A stretch of DNA of 35,601 bases from Syntrophorhabdaceae bacterium (GCA_009783195.1 WRHP01000014.1:1-35601); one strand, 5' to 3'; numbered from the stretch's first letter, positions 19,987-28,330 are shown. The notes: generated by a model not told the origin, from the letters alone. Numbers and translations are program-made.

Positions 19987-20589
19987 CTACTTCGCCCCAA
20001 ACCGGGGCTCCTGCCCCATGAAAAGGCGGCGGATGTTTTGTCTGTGCGCCCAGAACACGACCAGGGAGATAAAAAACGCCATATAAAGACAGGAGCGCGG
20101 CATACCGAGAAGCGCCATCATAACCGGCAACCCGGCCGCGCAGCAAAGCGAACCAAGCGACACGTACTTCGTAAAAAAGAACACCAGGAAAAACAACGCC
20201 ATGAGCGCCAACGCAGCAAGGGGAGACAAAAACATCACGACCCCAAGCGCAACGGCAACCCCTTTGCCTCCCTTGAAACTCAGGTAAACCGGAAACACAT
20301 GACCCAGAAAAACAGCTCCGCCGACCATGGCAAGCCAGGTATCGGCGGAAGCACCCACCACAAAACGCGCAAGCGCAAGGACTAACACCGCCTTGCCGGC
20401 GTCCAGCAGAAGCGTCAGAGCTCCCGCCTTTTTACCCAGAGCACGGGCAACATTCGTCGCGCCGATGTTCCCCGAACCGGTATTCCTGATGTCTATTTCC
20501 CGATTAAAAACTCTCGACACAACCATGCCAAACGGAATGGAGCCGATCAAGTACGCGACAACAATCAGTAAGGTTCCTTCCATTTGCAT
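19987..20589 (-). CDS. plsY: Acyl-phosphate:glycerol-3-phosphate acyltransferase
   Basis: PlsY is an inner-membrane enzyme that makes lysophosphatidic acid from acyl-phosphate, the first step of phospholipid synthesis. The 200-residue product has five or more hydrophobic segments. It also has the three family loops: YLIGSIPFG, GSGNIGATNVAR with ALTLLLDAGKA, and GHVFPVYLSFKGGKGVA. No Shine-Dalgarno sequence precedes the ATG at 20589, nor the ATG two codons later. A TTGACA-18-TATCAT promoter ends seven bases before the first ATG, which points to a leaderless mRNA. It is divergent from the inositol-3-phosphate synthase gene. Confidence 0.95.
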   Translation of the reverse strand: MQMEGTLLIVVAYLIGSIPFGMVVSRVFNREIDIRNTGSGNIGATNVARALGKKAGALTLLLDAGKAVLVLALARFVVGASADTWLAMVGGAVFLGHVFPVYLSFKGGKGVAVALGVVMFLSPLAALALMALFFLVFFFTKYVSLGSLCCAAGLPVMMALLGMPRSCLYMAFFISLVVFWAHRQNIRRLFMGQEPRFGAK

Positions 20590-20596
20590 GAGGGAA

Positions 20597-20626
20597 ATGA
20601 TATTTTTTTTATTTCTGTGGTGTCAA
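20597..20626 (-). promoter_or_regulatory. Sigma-70-type promoter at the plsY start codon
   Basis: On the minus strand TTGACA (20626-20621) and TATCAT (20602-20597) are 18 bases apart. Seven bases separate the -10 from the plsY ATG, so the transcript would begin at or next to the start codon. Confidence 0.65.
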
Positions 20627-20654
20627 TCACGCAAGATCGCTTGGGGAACACTAC

Positions 20655-21809
20655 ATGGATAAAATCCGTATCGCTATATCTGGTGTTGGAAACTGCTGCA
20701 GCGCGCTGCTGCAAGGAATCGAATATTACCGCGACGGCGCGCCTGGCGCCCGTGGTGAATTCATTTCTGGATTGATAACCCCTGACATCGGCGGTTATCT
20801 CCCCGGAAGCATCGAAGTTGTGGCCGCGTTCGATATTGATCGCCGGAAAGTCGGCCGCTCCTTATACGAGGCTATTTTTTCCGCGCCCAATTGCACAAAG
20901 CGGTTCGTCGAGAATATGCCGCCTGGTGGGCCAATCGTCCTTATGGGACCAATTCTCGACGGTATCGCCCCCCACATGTCCGACTACCCCGATGACCGCA
21001 CATTCCTGCCCGCCGACGAAAAACCTTGCGATGTGGAACAGGTACTGCGCGAGTCGGGCGCCGAGATCCTCGTAAACTACCTGCCGGTGGGATCAGAGAA
21101 GGCGACGCGGCATTATGCCGAAGCGTGCCTGCGCACGGGCGTAAGCATCGTAAATTGCGTCCCCGTGTTCATAGCCTCTGACAAAGCCTGGGCCAGGCGC
21201 TTCCAAAACGCAGGCATCCCGATCATCGGCGACGACGTGAAATCTCAACTCGGGGCAACGATCGTTCACCGGGAATTGGCGCGCCTTTTCTCGGAACGCG
21301 GCATCCGCCTTCTGAGGACCTATCAGTTGAACACGGGAGGGAACACCGATTTCCTGAACATGCTGAACCGCTCGCGGCTGGAGTCGAAAAAGATCTCCAA
21401 AACAGAGGCTGTCGTCAGCGCCTTGTCACACGAAATCGAGATAGACGACGTTCATATCGGACCGTCGGACTATGTTCCCTGGCAAAAAGACAACAAACTC
21501 TGCTTCATGCGTATCGAGGGGGAAGGGTTCGGGGGACTGCCGATCGAGGTTGAACTGCGGCTCTCGGTTACAGATTCGCCAAACAGCGCGGGAGTCGTTA
21601 TCGACGCGATCCGCTACTGCCGTCTGGGAAGGGACACGGGATTATCGGGGCCGCTGAACGCCCCATCCGCGTACTTCATGAAACATCCTCCCGAACAATA
21701 TCCAGAGGATTCGGCGCGCCGTGATCTTGAGGAATTTATCGCGGATTATAAAGCGTGGAAAAAGACGAGATCAGCTTCGCCCACGAGCCGGTACACTTTT
21801 CCTGCTTGA
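20655..21809 (+). CDS. ino1: myo-Inositol-3-phosphate synthase
   Basis: This enzyme converts glucose 6-phosphate to 1L-myo-inositol 3-phosphate (also called 1-phosphate) with bound NAD, the only de novo route to inositol. The 384-residue protein is of the short prokaryotic type. The N-terminal Rossmann part reads IAISGVGNCCSALLQGIEYY, and later come NYLPVGSE, VNCVPVFIAS, GDDVKSQLGATIVHR, TYQLNTGGNTDFLNM and the SKTEAV segment. These match the actinobacterial/archaeal Ino1 family. The ATG at 20655 follows GGGGAA by about nine bases. Its last 74 bases overlap the 3' end of the convergent glycosyltransferase gene. Inositol is uncommon in proteobacteria, so the product probably feeds a dedicated pathway with the neighbouring genes. 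Confidence 0.93.
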   Translation: MDKIRIAISGVGNCCSALLQGIEYYRDGAPGARGEFISGLITPDIGGYLPGSIEVVAAFDIDRRKVGRSLYEAIFSAPNCTKRFVENMPPGGPIVLMGPILDGIAPHMSDYPDDRTFLPADEKPCDVEQVLRESGAEILVNYLPVGSEKATRHYAEACLRTGVSIVNCVPVFIASDKAWARRFQNAGIPIIGDDVKSQLGATIVHRELARLFSERGIRLLRTYQLNTGGNTDFLNMLNRSRLESKKISKTEAVVSALSHEIEIDDVHIGPSDYVPWQKDNKLCFMRIEGEGFGGLPIEVELRLSVTDSPNSAGVVIDAIRYCRLGRDTGLSGPLNAPSAYFMKHPPEQYPEDSARRDLEEFIADYKAWKKTRSASPTSRYTFPA

Positions 21810-22911
21810 ACGATTCCGCCACTTTCGGTCCCGAGAAGGCAAGACGAGCGCGAAGGAACGGATCGGAAAGCAGCAACGTCATTGCTTTCACCAGCCCTTC
21901 CGGGTCATCCGCTGAATAAACAAGCCCTCCGCCCTCCGACCGGATCATTTCCCCCCAGAAAGTGCCTTCCGGCACAATCACCGGCACGGCTGTCGAGAGC
22001 GACTCAAGCGGCACCAGACCAAACGACTCGTAACGGGCAGGACAGACCACCGCATCAACGGCGGAATACAAAAGCGCCATGCTGTCGTGCGGAACCGGGC
22101 CAAGGTATATGACATGCTCCTCATTCGCTTCGCCCGCCTCGTCTTGTCCGGCGACTATAAGCAGGATTTTCTTGTTCAACCGGGAAGAGAGAATACGGAT
22201 CGCTTCCAGCGCCTCTGACAGGTTCTTCCCCGGATCTTTCCGCGCCGCGAATAAAAAGACATCACCGGTAATAGGTAGTCCAAGCAGCGAACGGGCGACC
22301 TCGCGTGGAACGGGGAAGCGAAACCTGTCGTCGATCCCAGGCGGAATGACAAACGACTTTCCTTTAAGCTCCGGGAATATCTGGATCGTGCGGTTCTGCT
22401 CATGCTCGGTGAAAAAAACCACGCCTCTGGCTTCGACGGCCAGCCGCGCCTCCTCCTCGTAGCGAATGAGGGATAACGGACTTTCTTCTCCGCCACGCCT
22501 CGCTTTATGAGCTTCAATCGTGTGATATGACAGCAGCATGGGCGCTTTGAAAAGGCGCTTGGCCGCCACGCCGGACATCCAGTAGTGGGCGGAAACGACC
22601 GTAGGCTCGATCCGCTCTCCATGAAGCAAAAGGCGGGCCTTCTCGATAAAGACATCTATAGACTCCCAGGCGCTTTCCCGGGTCGGCGGTTTTTTCCAAA
22701 AGCATGGCACATGGAATATTCGGACACCCTCAAACGGTTCGGAAATTTCAACCGTTTCTCCGACAGCCCGCGTTATAACATTCGTATTTATTCCTTCTTC
22801 AGCGAGCCTGCGAAGCAACCCTTCCAGAAAGACATTCATGCCGCCGGCTAATCCCTCGCCCGGCTCCTCCAAGGGGCATGTGTGGTATGAGACCAGCAGA
22901 TGTGAAATCAA
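21736..22911 (-). CDS. MshA-like GT4 glycosyltransferase
   Basis: The 391-residue protein has the two Rossmann-like domains of GT-B enzymes. The N-terminal segment SYHTCPLEEPGEGLAGGMNVFLEGLLRRL and the later AHYWMSG closely follow MshA, the D-inositol-3-phosphate glycosyltransferase that makes GlcNAc-inositol-phosphate in mycothiol synthesis. The C-terminal donor site has RKDPGKN and ARYESFGLVPLESLSTAVPVI with the E-x7-E motif. Sucrose-phosphate synthases share some of this, so the exact substrates are not proven. Close linkage to an inositol-3-phosphate synthase supports an inositol-phosphate acceptor. The start is TTG at 22911, overlapping the upstream stop (TTGA), and matches the usual N-terminus of the family. 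It is the last gene of a three-gene operon. Confidence 0.85.
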   Translation of the reverse strand: MISHLLVSYHTCPLEEPGEGLAGGMNVFLEGLLRRLAEEGINTNVITRAVGETVEISEPFEGVRIFHVPCFWKKPPTRESAWESIDVFIEKARLLLHGERIEPTVVSAHYWMSGVAAKRLFKAPMLLSYHTIEAHKARRGGEESPLSLIRYEEEARLAVEARGVVFFTEHEQNRTIQIFPELKGKSFVIPPGIDDRFRFPVPREVARSLLGLPITGDVFLFAARKDPGKNLSEALEAIRILSSRLNKKILLIVAGQDEAGEANEEHVIYLGPVPHDSMALLYSAVDAVVCPARYESFGLVPLESLSTAVPVIVPEGTFWGEMIRSEGGGLVYSADDPEGLVKAMTLLLSDPFLRARLAFSGPKVAESFKQEKCTGSWAKLISSFSTLYNPR

Positions 22912-23891
22912 GAAGCCACCGTCACGCGACGCACCGCACGATCTCTTCCTCCAAGATCATATTTATATCGCTCCGTGCCGCGGAGAAAATCGTATTCAAC
23001 CGCTCCTTCCTCAATAGCGCTCTCGATACACCGCGCAATGAGGACCAGGCCTGGGTTAGCTGACCGACGCCTGGGATCGTACCCCGAATTATATAGGAGT
23101 ACAGAGCGCCCGGCCCGAAACTGTAACGCCGCAGCAATATCTTCTCCCTCACTGGACAGAAACGCAAGGCGCAGCATCCCCGCCCGGAAAAAGCCGCTTG
23201 CAACTTCATGAAAAAAAGCCGCCATCTGGTCGTCCATGAACTTTTCTTTGCCGGGAGCGCTCTTGCGGTGAAGATCAATAAATGACCGCATATCCAGCAT
23301 GAATTCTCCCTCGGTCATGGTCAAGCGAAAGGAAAGCCCCGGCAGTTGTTCCGCCGCCCTGCGCATTTTTCTGCGCAGTTCGTGCCGCTCCTTTTGCCCG
23401 AGCAAAGCAAGGTAATCTTCGAAGGAACCGGGCAGCGAAACATACGGCGCCTGATCCATTTCCTCAACGAGGCAGGAGAGACCGGCTTCCTCGCACAGCC
23501 GCGGCAGTATCACATGGGAAGGGGTATCTTCCGCCAATCCCGGCAGCAAAAGAGGCCCGCCCCCCAGCGCAGGGAGCCCCTCTTCCAGGAATTCCCGCCA
23601 GAAAGCTTCCTCTCCGCCCGGAGTAACAATGGCGTCAAAGTAATCCGTCACATTCTCGCCGCCAAGAAACGTCCATCCTCCGTAATCCAAGCGACGAAGG
23701 AACAAAAGCCCCTCCGGCGTGTCGCCAGACGGGAACCAGGCGACCACGCGAACGCTTTGTCCGGAACAGAATGCGAGACACCATGGAACGAGAAACAACC
23801 GCGAAAGAAATGGCGACGGAGAAGAAAGCCGCGCTAACAAAGCATCCCATACTTCGAAGGATATTTTCTCAAATTCGATCAGCCGGATCAT
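22908..23891 (-). CDS. GNAT-type acyltransferase (BioF2-like/Acetyltransf_6)
   Basis: The 327-residue protein resembles the BioF2-like branch of the GNAT fold, also called CelD/BcsL-type. Signs are LFLRRLDYGGWTFLG in the first half, the basic segment QKERHELRRKMRRA near residue 190 and the C-terminal half with LRLAFLSSEGEDIAAALQFRAGRSVLLYNSGYDP, followed by GLVLIARCIESAIEEG and YDFLRGTERYKYDLG. Members transfer acyl or aminoacyl groups to sugars and peptides. No signal or membrane helix is seen. Mycothiol synthase MshD is also GNAT but differs in sequence, so equivalence is not claimed. Both ends overlap neighbours by four bases (ATGA upstream, TTGA downstream), tying it tightly to the lipoprotein and the glycosyltransferase. 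Confidence 0.8.
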   Translation of the reverse strand: MIRLIEFEKISFEVWDALLARLSSPSPFLSRLFLVPWCLAFCSGQSVRVVAWFPSGDTPEGLLFLRRLDYGGWTFLGGENVTDYFDAIVTPGGEEAFWREFLEEGLPALGGGPLLLPGLAEDTPSHVILPRLCEEAGLSCLVEEMDQAPYVSLPGSFEDYLALLGQKERHELRRKMRRAAEQLPGLSFRLTMTEGEFMLDMRSFIDLHRKSAPGKEKFMDDQMAAFFHEVASGFFRAGMLRLAFLSSEGEDIAAALQFRAGRSVLLYNSGYDPRRRSANPGLVLIARCIESAIEEGAVEYDFLRGTERYKYDLGGRDRAVRRVTVAS

Positions 23892-24517
23892 CTGGAAGTT
23901 CCAGCCACGCCCTTCTCTCGCAAACGCCGAGCAGCTTCATCTGCGGCACTGTTGGCGGCAGATGAGAGCGCTTCCCGGATATTGTCCGGCAACGGAAATA
24001 CTTCCTGCGTAACGGCGTTGCTCGAAACCGATGTTTCCCACGGAACCGGCACGCTTCGCCCGGATACGGAAATAGCCAACTCTATCGTCGTATCTATGTA
24101 TACGTTGACTATGTTCCGGCGGCGGATATCAACGCCAAACCGCCGGACTGTCCCCTTGATTACGCTTGAAAAGTCATCCGTTACCGGGTCTCCCGGTTTC
24201 AGCCGTGACACCGGCACGCCCCGTTCCGACAGCGCGTCGGCAACCAGACCGGCCATCAGGCTACCAGGATCGCCTTCCCAGACAATCTGGCGCGCCCGAT
24301 CATAATCCCGGCCGATAACCTTTGGTTCGTCCGTAGGCGTATAGGAGAAATCCATCACCGCAACCTTGATACCGGACAACTCCGGAACAGGCGGATCAAC
24401 GACGGGCGGGCGGGAAATCCCGTCAGGAATGAGCAACTGGTTTGCCGGACCGCAACCCGCAAAGACAGCCGCAAATGACATAATGCAGAGAAAAAACGCC
24501 AAAATATTTCGCTCCAA
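23888..24517 (-). CDS. Putative lipoprotein, operon head
   Basis: I read a 209-residue lipoprotein starting at TTG 24517, with AGGAGG just upstream. The signal ERNILAFFLCIMSFAAVFAGC ends in a good lipobox. The longer reading frame to 24562 also begins with TTG and adds no useful sequence. The mature part begins with a Pro-rich stretch. It then has KVAVMDFSYT, GSLMAGLVADALSERGVPV, IKGTVRRFGVDIRRRNIVNVYIDTTIELAISV and a helical C-terminus. The pattern is reminiscent of YajG- or CsgG-like outer-membrane lipoproteins, at low confidence. It heads the operon with the GNAT and glycosyltransferase genes, suggesting that the product of that pathway may relate to the envelope. Confidence 0.75.
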   Translation of the reverse strand: MERNILAFFLCIMSFAAVFAGCGPANQLLIPDGISRPPVVDPPVPELSGIKVAVMDFSYTPTDEPKVIGRDYDRARQIVWEGDPGSLMAGLVADALSERGVPVSRLKPGDPVTDDFSSVIKGTVRRFGVDIRRRNIVNVYIDTTIELAISVSGRSVPVPWETSVSSNAVTQEVFPLPDNIREALSSAANSAADEAARRLREKGVAGTSR

Positions 24518-24683
24518 AGTCCCTCCTGGAAAAGCCACAAAAAGCGAATTCTTATGCAACAAATGGCTTAACTTTAAGACATGCTATTACAGGATTCAAC
24601 CGCCTCTTGCCGCGCCCGCCGGAAGTGGTATCGTTACAATTTGTTATTACAGAACAAAGCGCCAAAGATACGCAGGGGGGGAA

Positions 24684-25883
24684 ATGCCCGCGGCTAAAGA
24701 GATACGCGAAGTTATCGCAAATGGATCATGGATCAGAAAGATGTTCGAGGAAGGCGCGATACTGAAGAAGGAGCGCGGCGAAGAAAACATTTTTGATTTT
24801 ACTCTCGGCAGCCCGTATGGCGAGCCTCCTCCCGCCTTCCTGGCGGAACTGGTCCGCCTGATTTCCACGCCTCCTCACGGGCTGCACAAGTACATGCCCA
24901 ATGCCGGTTACGCTGAAGTCCGCCAGGCCGTCGCCCGCGACCTGATCTCCATGACGGGACTTCCATTCACCCAGGATATGGTGGTTATGACCGCGGGAGC
25001 CGCAGGAGCCATAAACACGGCATTGCGCTCCATAATTTCCCCAGGTGATGAAGTGCTCATCTTTAGCCCCTATTTCGTGGAGTACATTTTCTACGCGCGA
25101 AATGTCGGAGGCGTCCCTGTCGTCGTCGAAACCGACAAGCGATTCCAGATCGATCTGGCGGCGGTAGAAGCCGCGCTTACGCCAAAGACCCGCGCTATCA
25201 TCATCAACACGCCCAACAACCCGTCCGGGGCGATCTACCCCCAAAAGACGCTTGCCGCGCTCGATACCATTCTTGCGGCCGCGGAACGCCGGTTCGGAAC
25301 AACGATCTACGTGATTTCCGACGAACCATACCGGAAGATAGTTTACCGTGGCATGCAGTTTACGCCGCCCGCGTCCATGTTGCGGAACACGCTCATCTGT
25401 TATTCGCACTCAAAAGATCTCAACATCTCCGGAGAGCGTATCGGATACCTGGCGGTGTCGCCTACCGCGGAAGACGCCGACGAGATAGCGCAAGCCTGCG
25501 TCTTATGCAACAGAATCCTGGGCTTTGTAAACGCGCCTTCCATTTTTCAACTCGCGGTTGAAAAATTCCAGAGCTACCCCGCGGACATGTCGGTATATCG
25601 GGAGAATAGGGATCTGCTGCTATCGGTATTCGAAAAAACAGGAATAGAATGCACTTCGCCCGGCGGCGCATTCTACCTGTTCCCGAAATCGCCAATCGAA
25701 GACGAGATGGAATTTATCCTGGCCGCAAAGAAAGAAGGAATCCTGCTGGTACCCGGCAGCGGATTTGGCCGAAGCGGCTACTTTCGCGTCGCCTTTTGCG
25801 TATCCACCAGCACGGTTCGCAACTCCATCCCGGCGTGGGAACAACTGGTGTCGAAACTCCGTAACCGGGAGACAAAGGGATGA
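24684..25883 (+). CDS. PLP-dependent aminotransferase, class I/II
   Basis: The 399-residue protein belongs to the aspartate aminotransferase superfamily (fold type I). Landmarks are GSPYGEPPPAF near the N-terminus, TAGAAGAINTAL in the cofactor phosphate cup, NTPNNPSGAIY with the cofactor-contacting Asn, ISDEPYRKIVY with the Asp that pairs with the pyridine N, and the Schiff-base lysine in YSHSKDLNISGERIGYL. The substrate cannot be read from sequence. The ATG at 24684 follows a GGGGGG run by two bases. A much longer frame upstream is open but overlaps the divergent lipoprotein gene. It overlaps the next gene by four bases (ATGA). Confidence 0.88.
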   Translation: MPAAKEIREVIANGSWIRKMFEEGAILKKERGEENIFDFTLGSPYGEPPPAFLAELVRLISTPPHGLHKYMPNAGYAEVRQAVARDLISMTGLPFTQDMVVMTAGAAGAINTALRSIISPGDEVLIFSPYFVEYIFYARNVGGVPVVVETDKRFQIDLAAVEAALTPKTRAIIINTPNNPSGAIYPQKTLAALDTILAAAERRFGTTIYVISDEPYRKIVYRGMQFTPPASMLRNTLICYSHSKDLNISGERIGYLAVSPTAEDADEIAQACVLCNRILGFVNAPSIFQLAVEKFQSYPADMSVYRENRDLLLSVFEKTGIECTSPGGAFYLFPKSPIEDEMEFILAAKKEGILLVPGSGFGRSGYFRVAFCVSTSTVRNSIPAWEQLVSKLRNRETKG

Positions 25884-26929
25884 CCATACCCTTCCGTCGA
25901 AACATCGCGCGCATGGACGGGTACGCCCCGGGCGAACAGCCTCAGGAGCCGGGCTTTATCAAGCTGAATACAAACGAAAACCCATATCCGCCGTCGCCAA
26001 AGGTTCGTAAAGCGATCCTCCGGGAAACCGACAACCGGCTGCGCCTGTATCCCGACCCCGACGCAAACGCTTTACGAAAACAGGCCGCGCGGACATACGG
26101 ATTCGACTTGTCGAATATCATCGCCGGAAACGGGTCCGACGACCTGCTGGCCATGATCGCGAAAGCGTTCATTGGGGAAAAATGCGTTATGGCGTACCCA
26201 ACCCCTACCTACACTTTGTATGACACCCTGGTCCAGATCCAGGGAGGCAGGACCGTCCGCGTACAGTTTCCGCAAGATTTTGCCCTCCCGGTAAAGGCGC
26301 TTGCGGGAAAAGGCGCGCCCGTCACCATGGTGGCAAATCCTAACGCTCCTTCCGGAACGGCGGTCTCCACCGACACGCTTGCCGCGCTTGCCGACGCTGT
26401 TTCCGGCGTCCTCGTTGTTGACGAAGCGTACGCCGATTTCGCAAACGACACCGCGCTGCCTCTTGCGCGCGAGCGCAAAAACGTTATCGTTTTGCGAACA
26501 TTTTCAAAGTCGTTCTCGCTTGCCGGAATGCGGATCGCGCTTGGGTTTGCCCACCCAAAAATTATCGAAGGGCTAAACAAGGTGAAGGATTCCTACAACC
26601 TGGACCGGCTCTCGATCGCGGCCGGGGAGGCCGCGCTTTCCGACATCTTGTGGATGAAGCAAAATACGGCGCGAATATTAAAGACGCGGGAGACGCTGTC
26701 TGAAGCGCTGCCTTCCGTAGGCTATACGCCTTTCCCGTCCCAAACCAACTTTATCCTGGCCCGGCAAACACGCGGCGGCTCCGCCCGCCCCGTTTTCGAA
26801 GCGTTGAAGCGCCGCAAGATCCTTGTGCGGTACTTCGACACGCCGCGCCTTGCGGATTGCATACGCATCACCGTCGGAACAGACGAAGAGATCGGGCGGC
26901 TACTGGCTGCAATGAAGAAACTGCGGTAA
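25880..26929 (+). CDS. hisC: Histidinol-phosphate aminotransferase
   Basis: HisC transfers an amino group from glutamate to imidazole-acetol phosphate in histidine synthesis, and some homologues act on aromatic amino acids. The 349 residues fit the family. Visible landmarks are KLNTNENPYPPSP, LYPDPDANALR, AGNGSDDLLAM, ANPNAPSGT, VVDEAYADF, the Schiff-base lysine in RTFSKSFSLAGMRIAL, and RYFDTPRLADCIRITVG near the end. The start overlaps the preceding aminotransferase stop (ATGA), an unusual pairing of two related enzymes. No other his gene is present, so a role in tyrosine or phenylalanine synthesis is possible. It converges with a minus-strand gene 12 bases away. Confidence 0.9.
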   Translation: MTIPFRRNIARMDGYAPGEQPQEPGFIKLNTNENPYPPSPKVRKAILRETDNRLRLYPDPDANALRKQAARTYGFDLSNIIAGNGSDDLLAMIAKAFIGEKCVMAYPTPTYTLYDTLVQIQGGRTVRVQFPQDFALPVKALAGKGAPVTMVANPNAPSGTAVSTDTLAALADAVSGVLVVDEAYADFANDTALPLARERKNVIVLRTFSKSFSLAGMRIALGFAHPKIIEGLNKVKDSYNLDRLSIAAGEAALSDILWMKQNTARILKTRETLSEALPSVGYTPFPSQTNFILARQTRGGSARPVFEALKRRKILVRYFDTPRLADCIRITVGTDEEIGRLLAAMKKLR

Positions 26930-26941
26930 CAAAAAAACGCG

Positions 26942-27889
26942 TCAGAGAAGCACGCTCCAGTTTCCTCCCTCTTCCCGATTGCGCCACCGCGTTTCGCTCT
27001 CTCCCGACGGAAGACGAACGACCACCTGGTAACAATATTCGACCCGGCTTCCCGAAGGCCCAAACACGCGCGCCTCGAAAGTGCGCGGCACGGGCAGCCG
27101 GGAAAGGGCCGCAAACCGCTCCACGCGCGCCAATTCGAGATCCTGCGCAAAATATTCGTTGGCAGCCGAGAGTTCCCCTTCGACCATTCCTTTGGCCTCC
27201 ATTGGGGATACGTTGACAGCCCGCCATGAGGGATCGCTCCATATGAGCCGCGCGGAGATAATTTCTCCAGGCTCATCCAGAAGCGTGATTCGGGCGCAGG
27301 CGATCTTGTCGCGCCGAAGCTCCTCGTCGCCAGAGGTATGGTAGAAAAAATAAGGCATGGGGCTATTTTTCAGCACCGAAAGCGTCTCCGGTATCTCTAT
27401 GACCGGAGGCAGCCCGTCCCCTACTTCCACGGCGGCGCGGCAAAGCAGCGGCGAGGGTTTCTTCCGCATCGCGCCAAAACCGTACCGGATGGTTCCGGAC
27501 GCCCGTTCCCCGTCTTCAACGGGCAGAGCAAACCGGAAATATCCGCGGCCGGCGGCAGGAACGAGGTTGCCGCCTTCTTCTTCGGGAATACGACACAGAT
27601 CGCGGGTCAGTTCGTCGGAAGGAACCTTTACTTCATAAACGGGAGAGTCCCATTCCTTGCCGCGGCAGACGGAGGAAAAACGATACCGGACCAGCACATG
27701 TCCGCCCTCCGGAGGTTCAGGAATCGATATGTGCGCTACGCGCAGGCCCGGATCCTCCGTGGGAGCCACCACTCGAGTCGCTTTGTAAGGAAAAGCCTGG
27801 TTTTCACCGTCAGTGGCAACTTCAGCGTGCAGGAACACGATCTCCGGATGTTCAGCGGCATCATGGTATTCGCGTCTTAACAGAAGCAT
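26942..27889 (-). CDS. Conserved-looking protein of unknown function
   Basis: I do not recognise this 315-residue protein. It has no signal peptide or membrane helix. The sequence is rich in beta-strand-like stretches such as GGHVLVRYRFSSV, SGTIRYGFGAM, FEARVFGPSGSRVEYCYQVVVRLPSGESETRWRN. The first and last thirds look somewhat alike, as if two immunoglobulin-like or carbohydrate-binding-like domains flanked a middle section. The ATG at 27889 has AAGGAGG seven bases upstream. It is the last gene of a run that begins with flgM and includes the small metallopeptidase, 38 bases upstream. Confidence 0.65.
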   Translation of the reverse strand: MLLLRREYHDAAEHPEIVFLHAEVATDGENQAFPYKATRVVAPTEDPGLRVAHISIPEPPEGGHVLVRYRFSSVCRGKEWDSPVYEVKVPSDELTRDLCRIPEEEGGNLVPAAGRGYFRFALPVEDGERASGTIRYGFGAMRKKPSPLLCRAAVEVGDGLPPVIEIPETLSVLKNSPMPYFFYHTSGDEELRRDKIACARITLLDEPGEIISARLIWSDPSWRAVNVSPMEAKGMVEGELSAANEYFAQDLELARVERFAALSRLPVPRTFEARVFGPSGSRVEYCYQVVVRLPSGESETRWRNREEGGNWSVLL

Positions 27890-27927
27890 TTCCGGGCCTC
27901 CTTAAACGGTGTGCTGCCTTTTGTGGG

Positions 27928-28296
27928 TTATCTATACCCCAGCCTCTCCAGTTCCTCTTCCTCCATTCCAAAATAATGTCCAATCTCATGAAGCAATGTA
28001 ATGCGGATTTCGTCAGCCAGCTCCGATGGGTCCGGAAAATCTTCTTCGAGAGGCCCCCGATAGATCGAGATGCTGTCCGGCAGACTGCCCGAATCCTGGA
28101 TCGACCGTTCCGGCAGAGGAATCCCGTGGAAAAAACCGTACAGGGTCTCCTCCGGCGGAATGTTCATATCATCGAGCAGCCACTCGGGAGGCCAATCCTC
28201 CAAGACGATTGCCACGTTCGTCAACGCATCCCGAAATACAGCCGGCAACTCCGAAAGCGCTTTTTCGAGCGCCCGGTCAAACCCGGGTTTACTCAT
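27928..28296 (-). CDS. Small zincin-type metallopeptidase
   Basis: The 122-residue product matches the 'metallopeptidase family protein' group of minimal zincins. The motif HEIGHYFGM (residues 103-111) supplies two zinc-binding histidines and the catalytic glutamate. The third ligand is not obvious from the sequence. Earlier segments ALTNVAIVLEDWP, LYGFFHGIPLPERS and ISIYRGPLEED are also typical. It has no signal, so it is probably cytoplasmic. Substrates of this family are unknown. The ATG at 28296 has only a distant AAGG upstream. It lies between two genes of unknown function in the flgM-headed run. Confidence 0.85.
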   Translation of the reverse strand: MSKPGFDRALEKALSELPAVFRDALTNVAIVLEDWPPEWLLDDMNIPPEETLYGFFHGIPLPERSIQDSGSLPDSISIYRGPLEEDFPDPSELADEIRITLLHEIGHYFGMEEEELERLGYR

Positions 28297-28330
28297 AAAT
28301 AAAACTTTACCTTAAGTCCTGGAAATCCGG

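Noticed and set aside
19671..20146. Overlapping short frames on both strands between glnB and plsY
   Set aside because: Low-complexity Arg/Ser-rich translations without family resemblance; one runs into plsY. The spacer is better seen as a noncoding repeat region.
24585..24652. TATTACAG occurring twice, 60 bases apart, between the lipoprotein and aminotransferase genes
   Set aside because: Too short to call a regulatory repeat; two eight-base matches in an AT-rich spacer can arise by chance.
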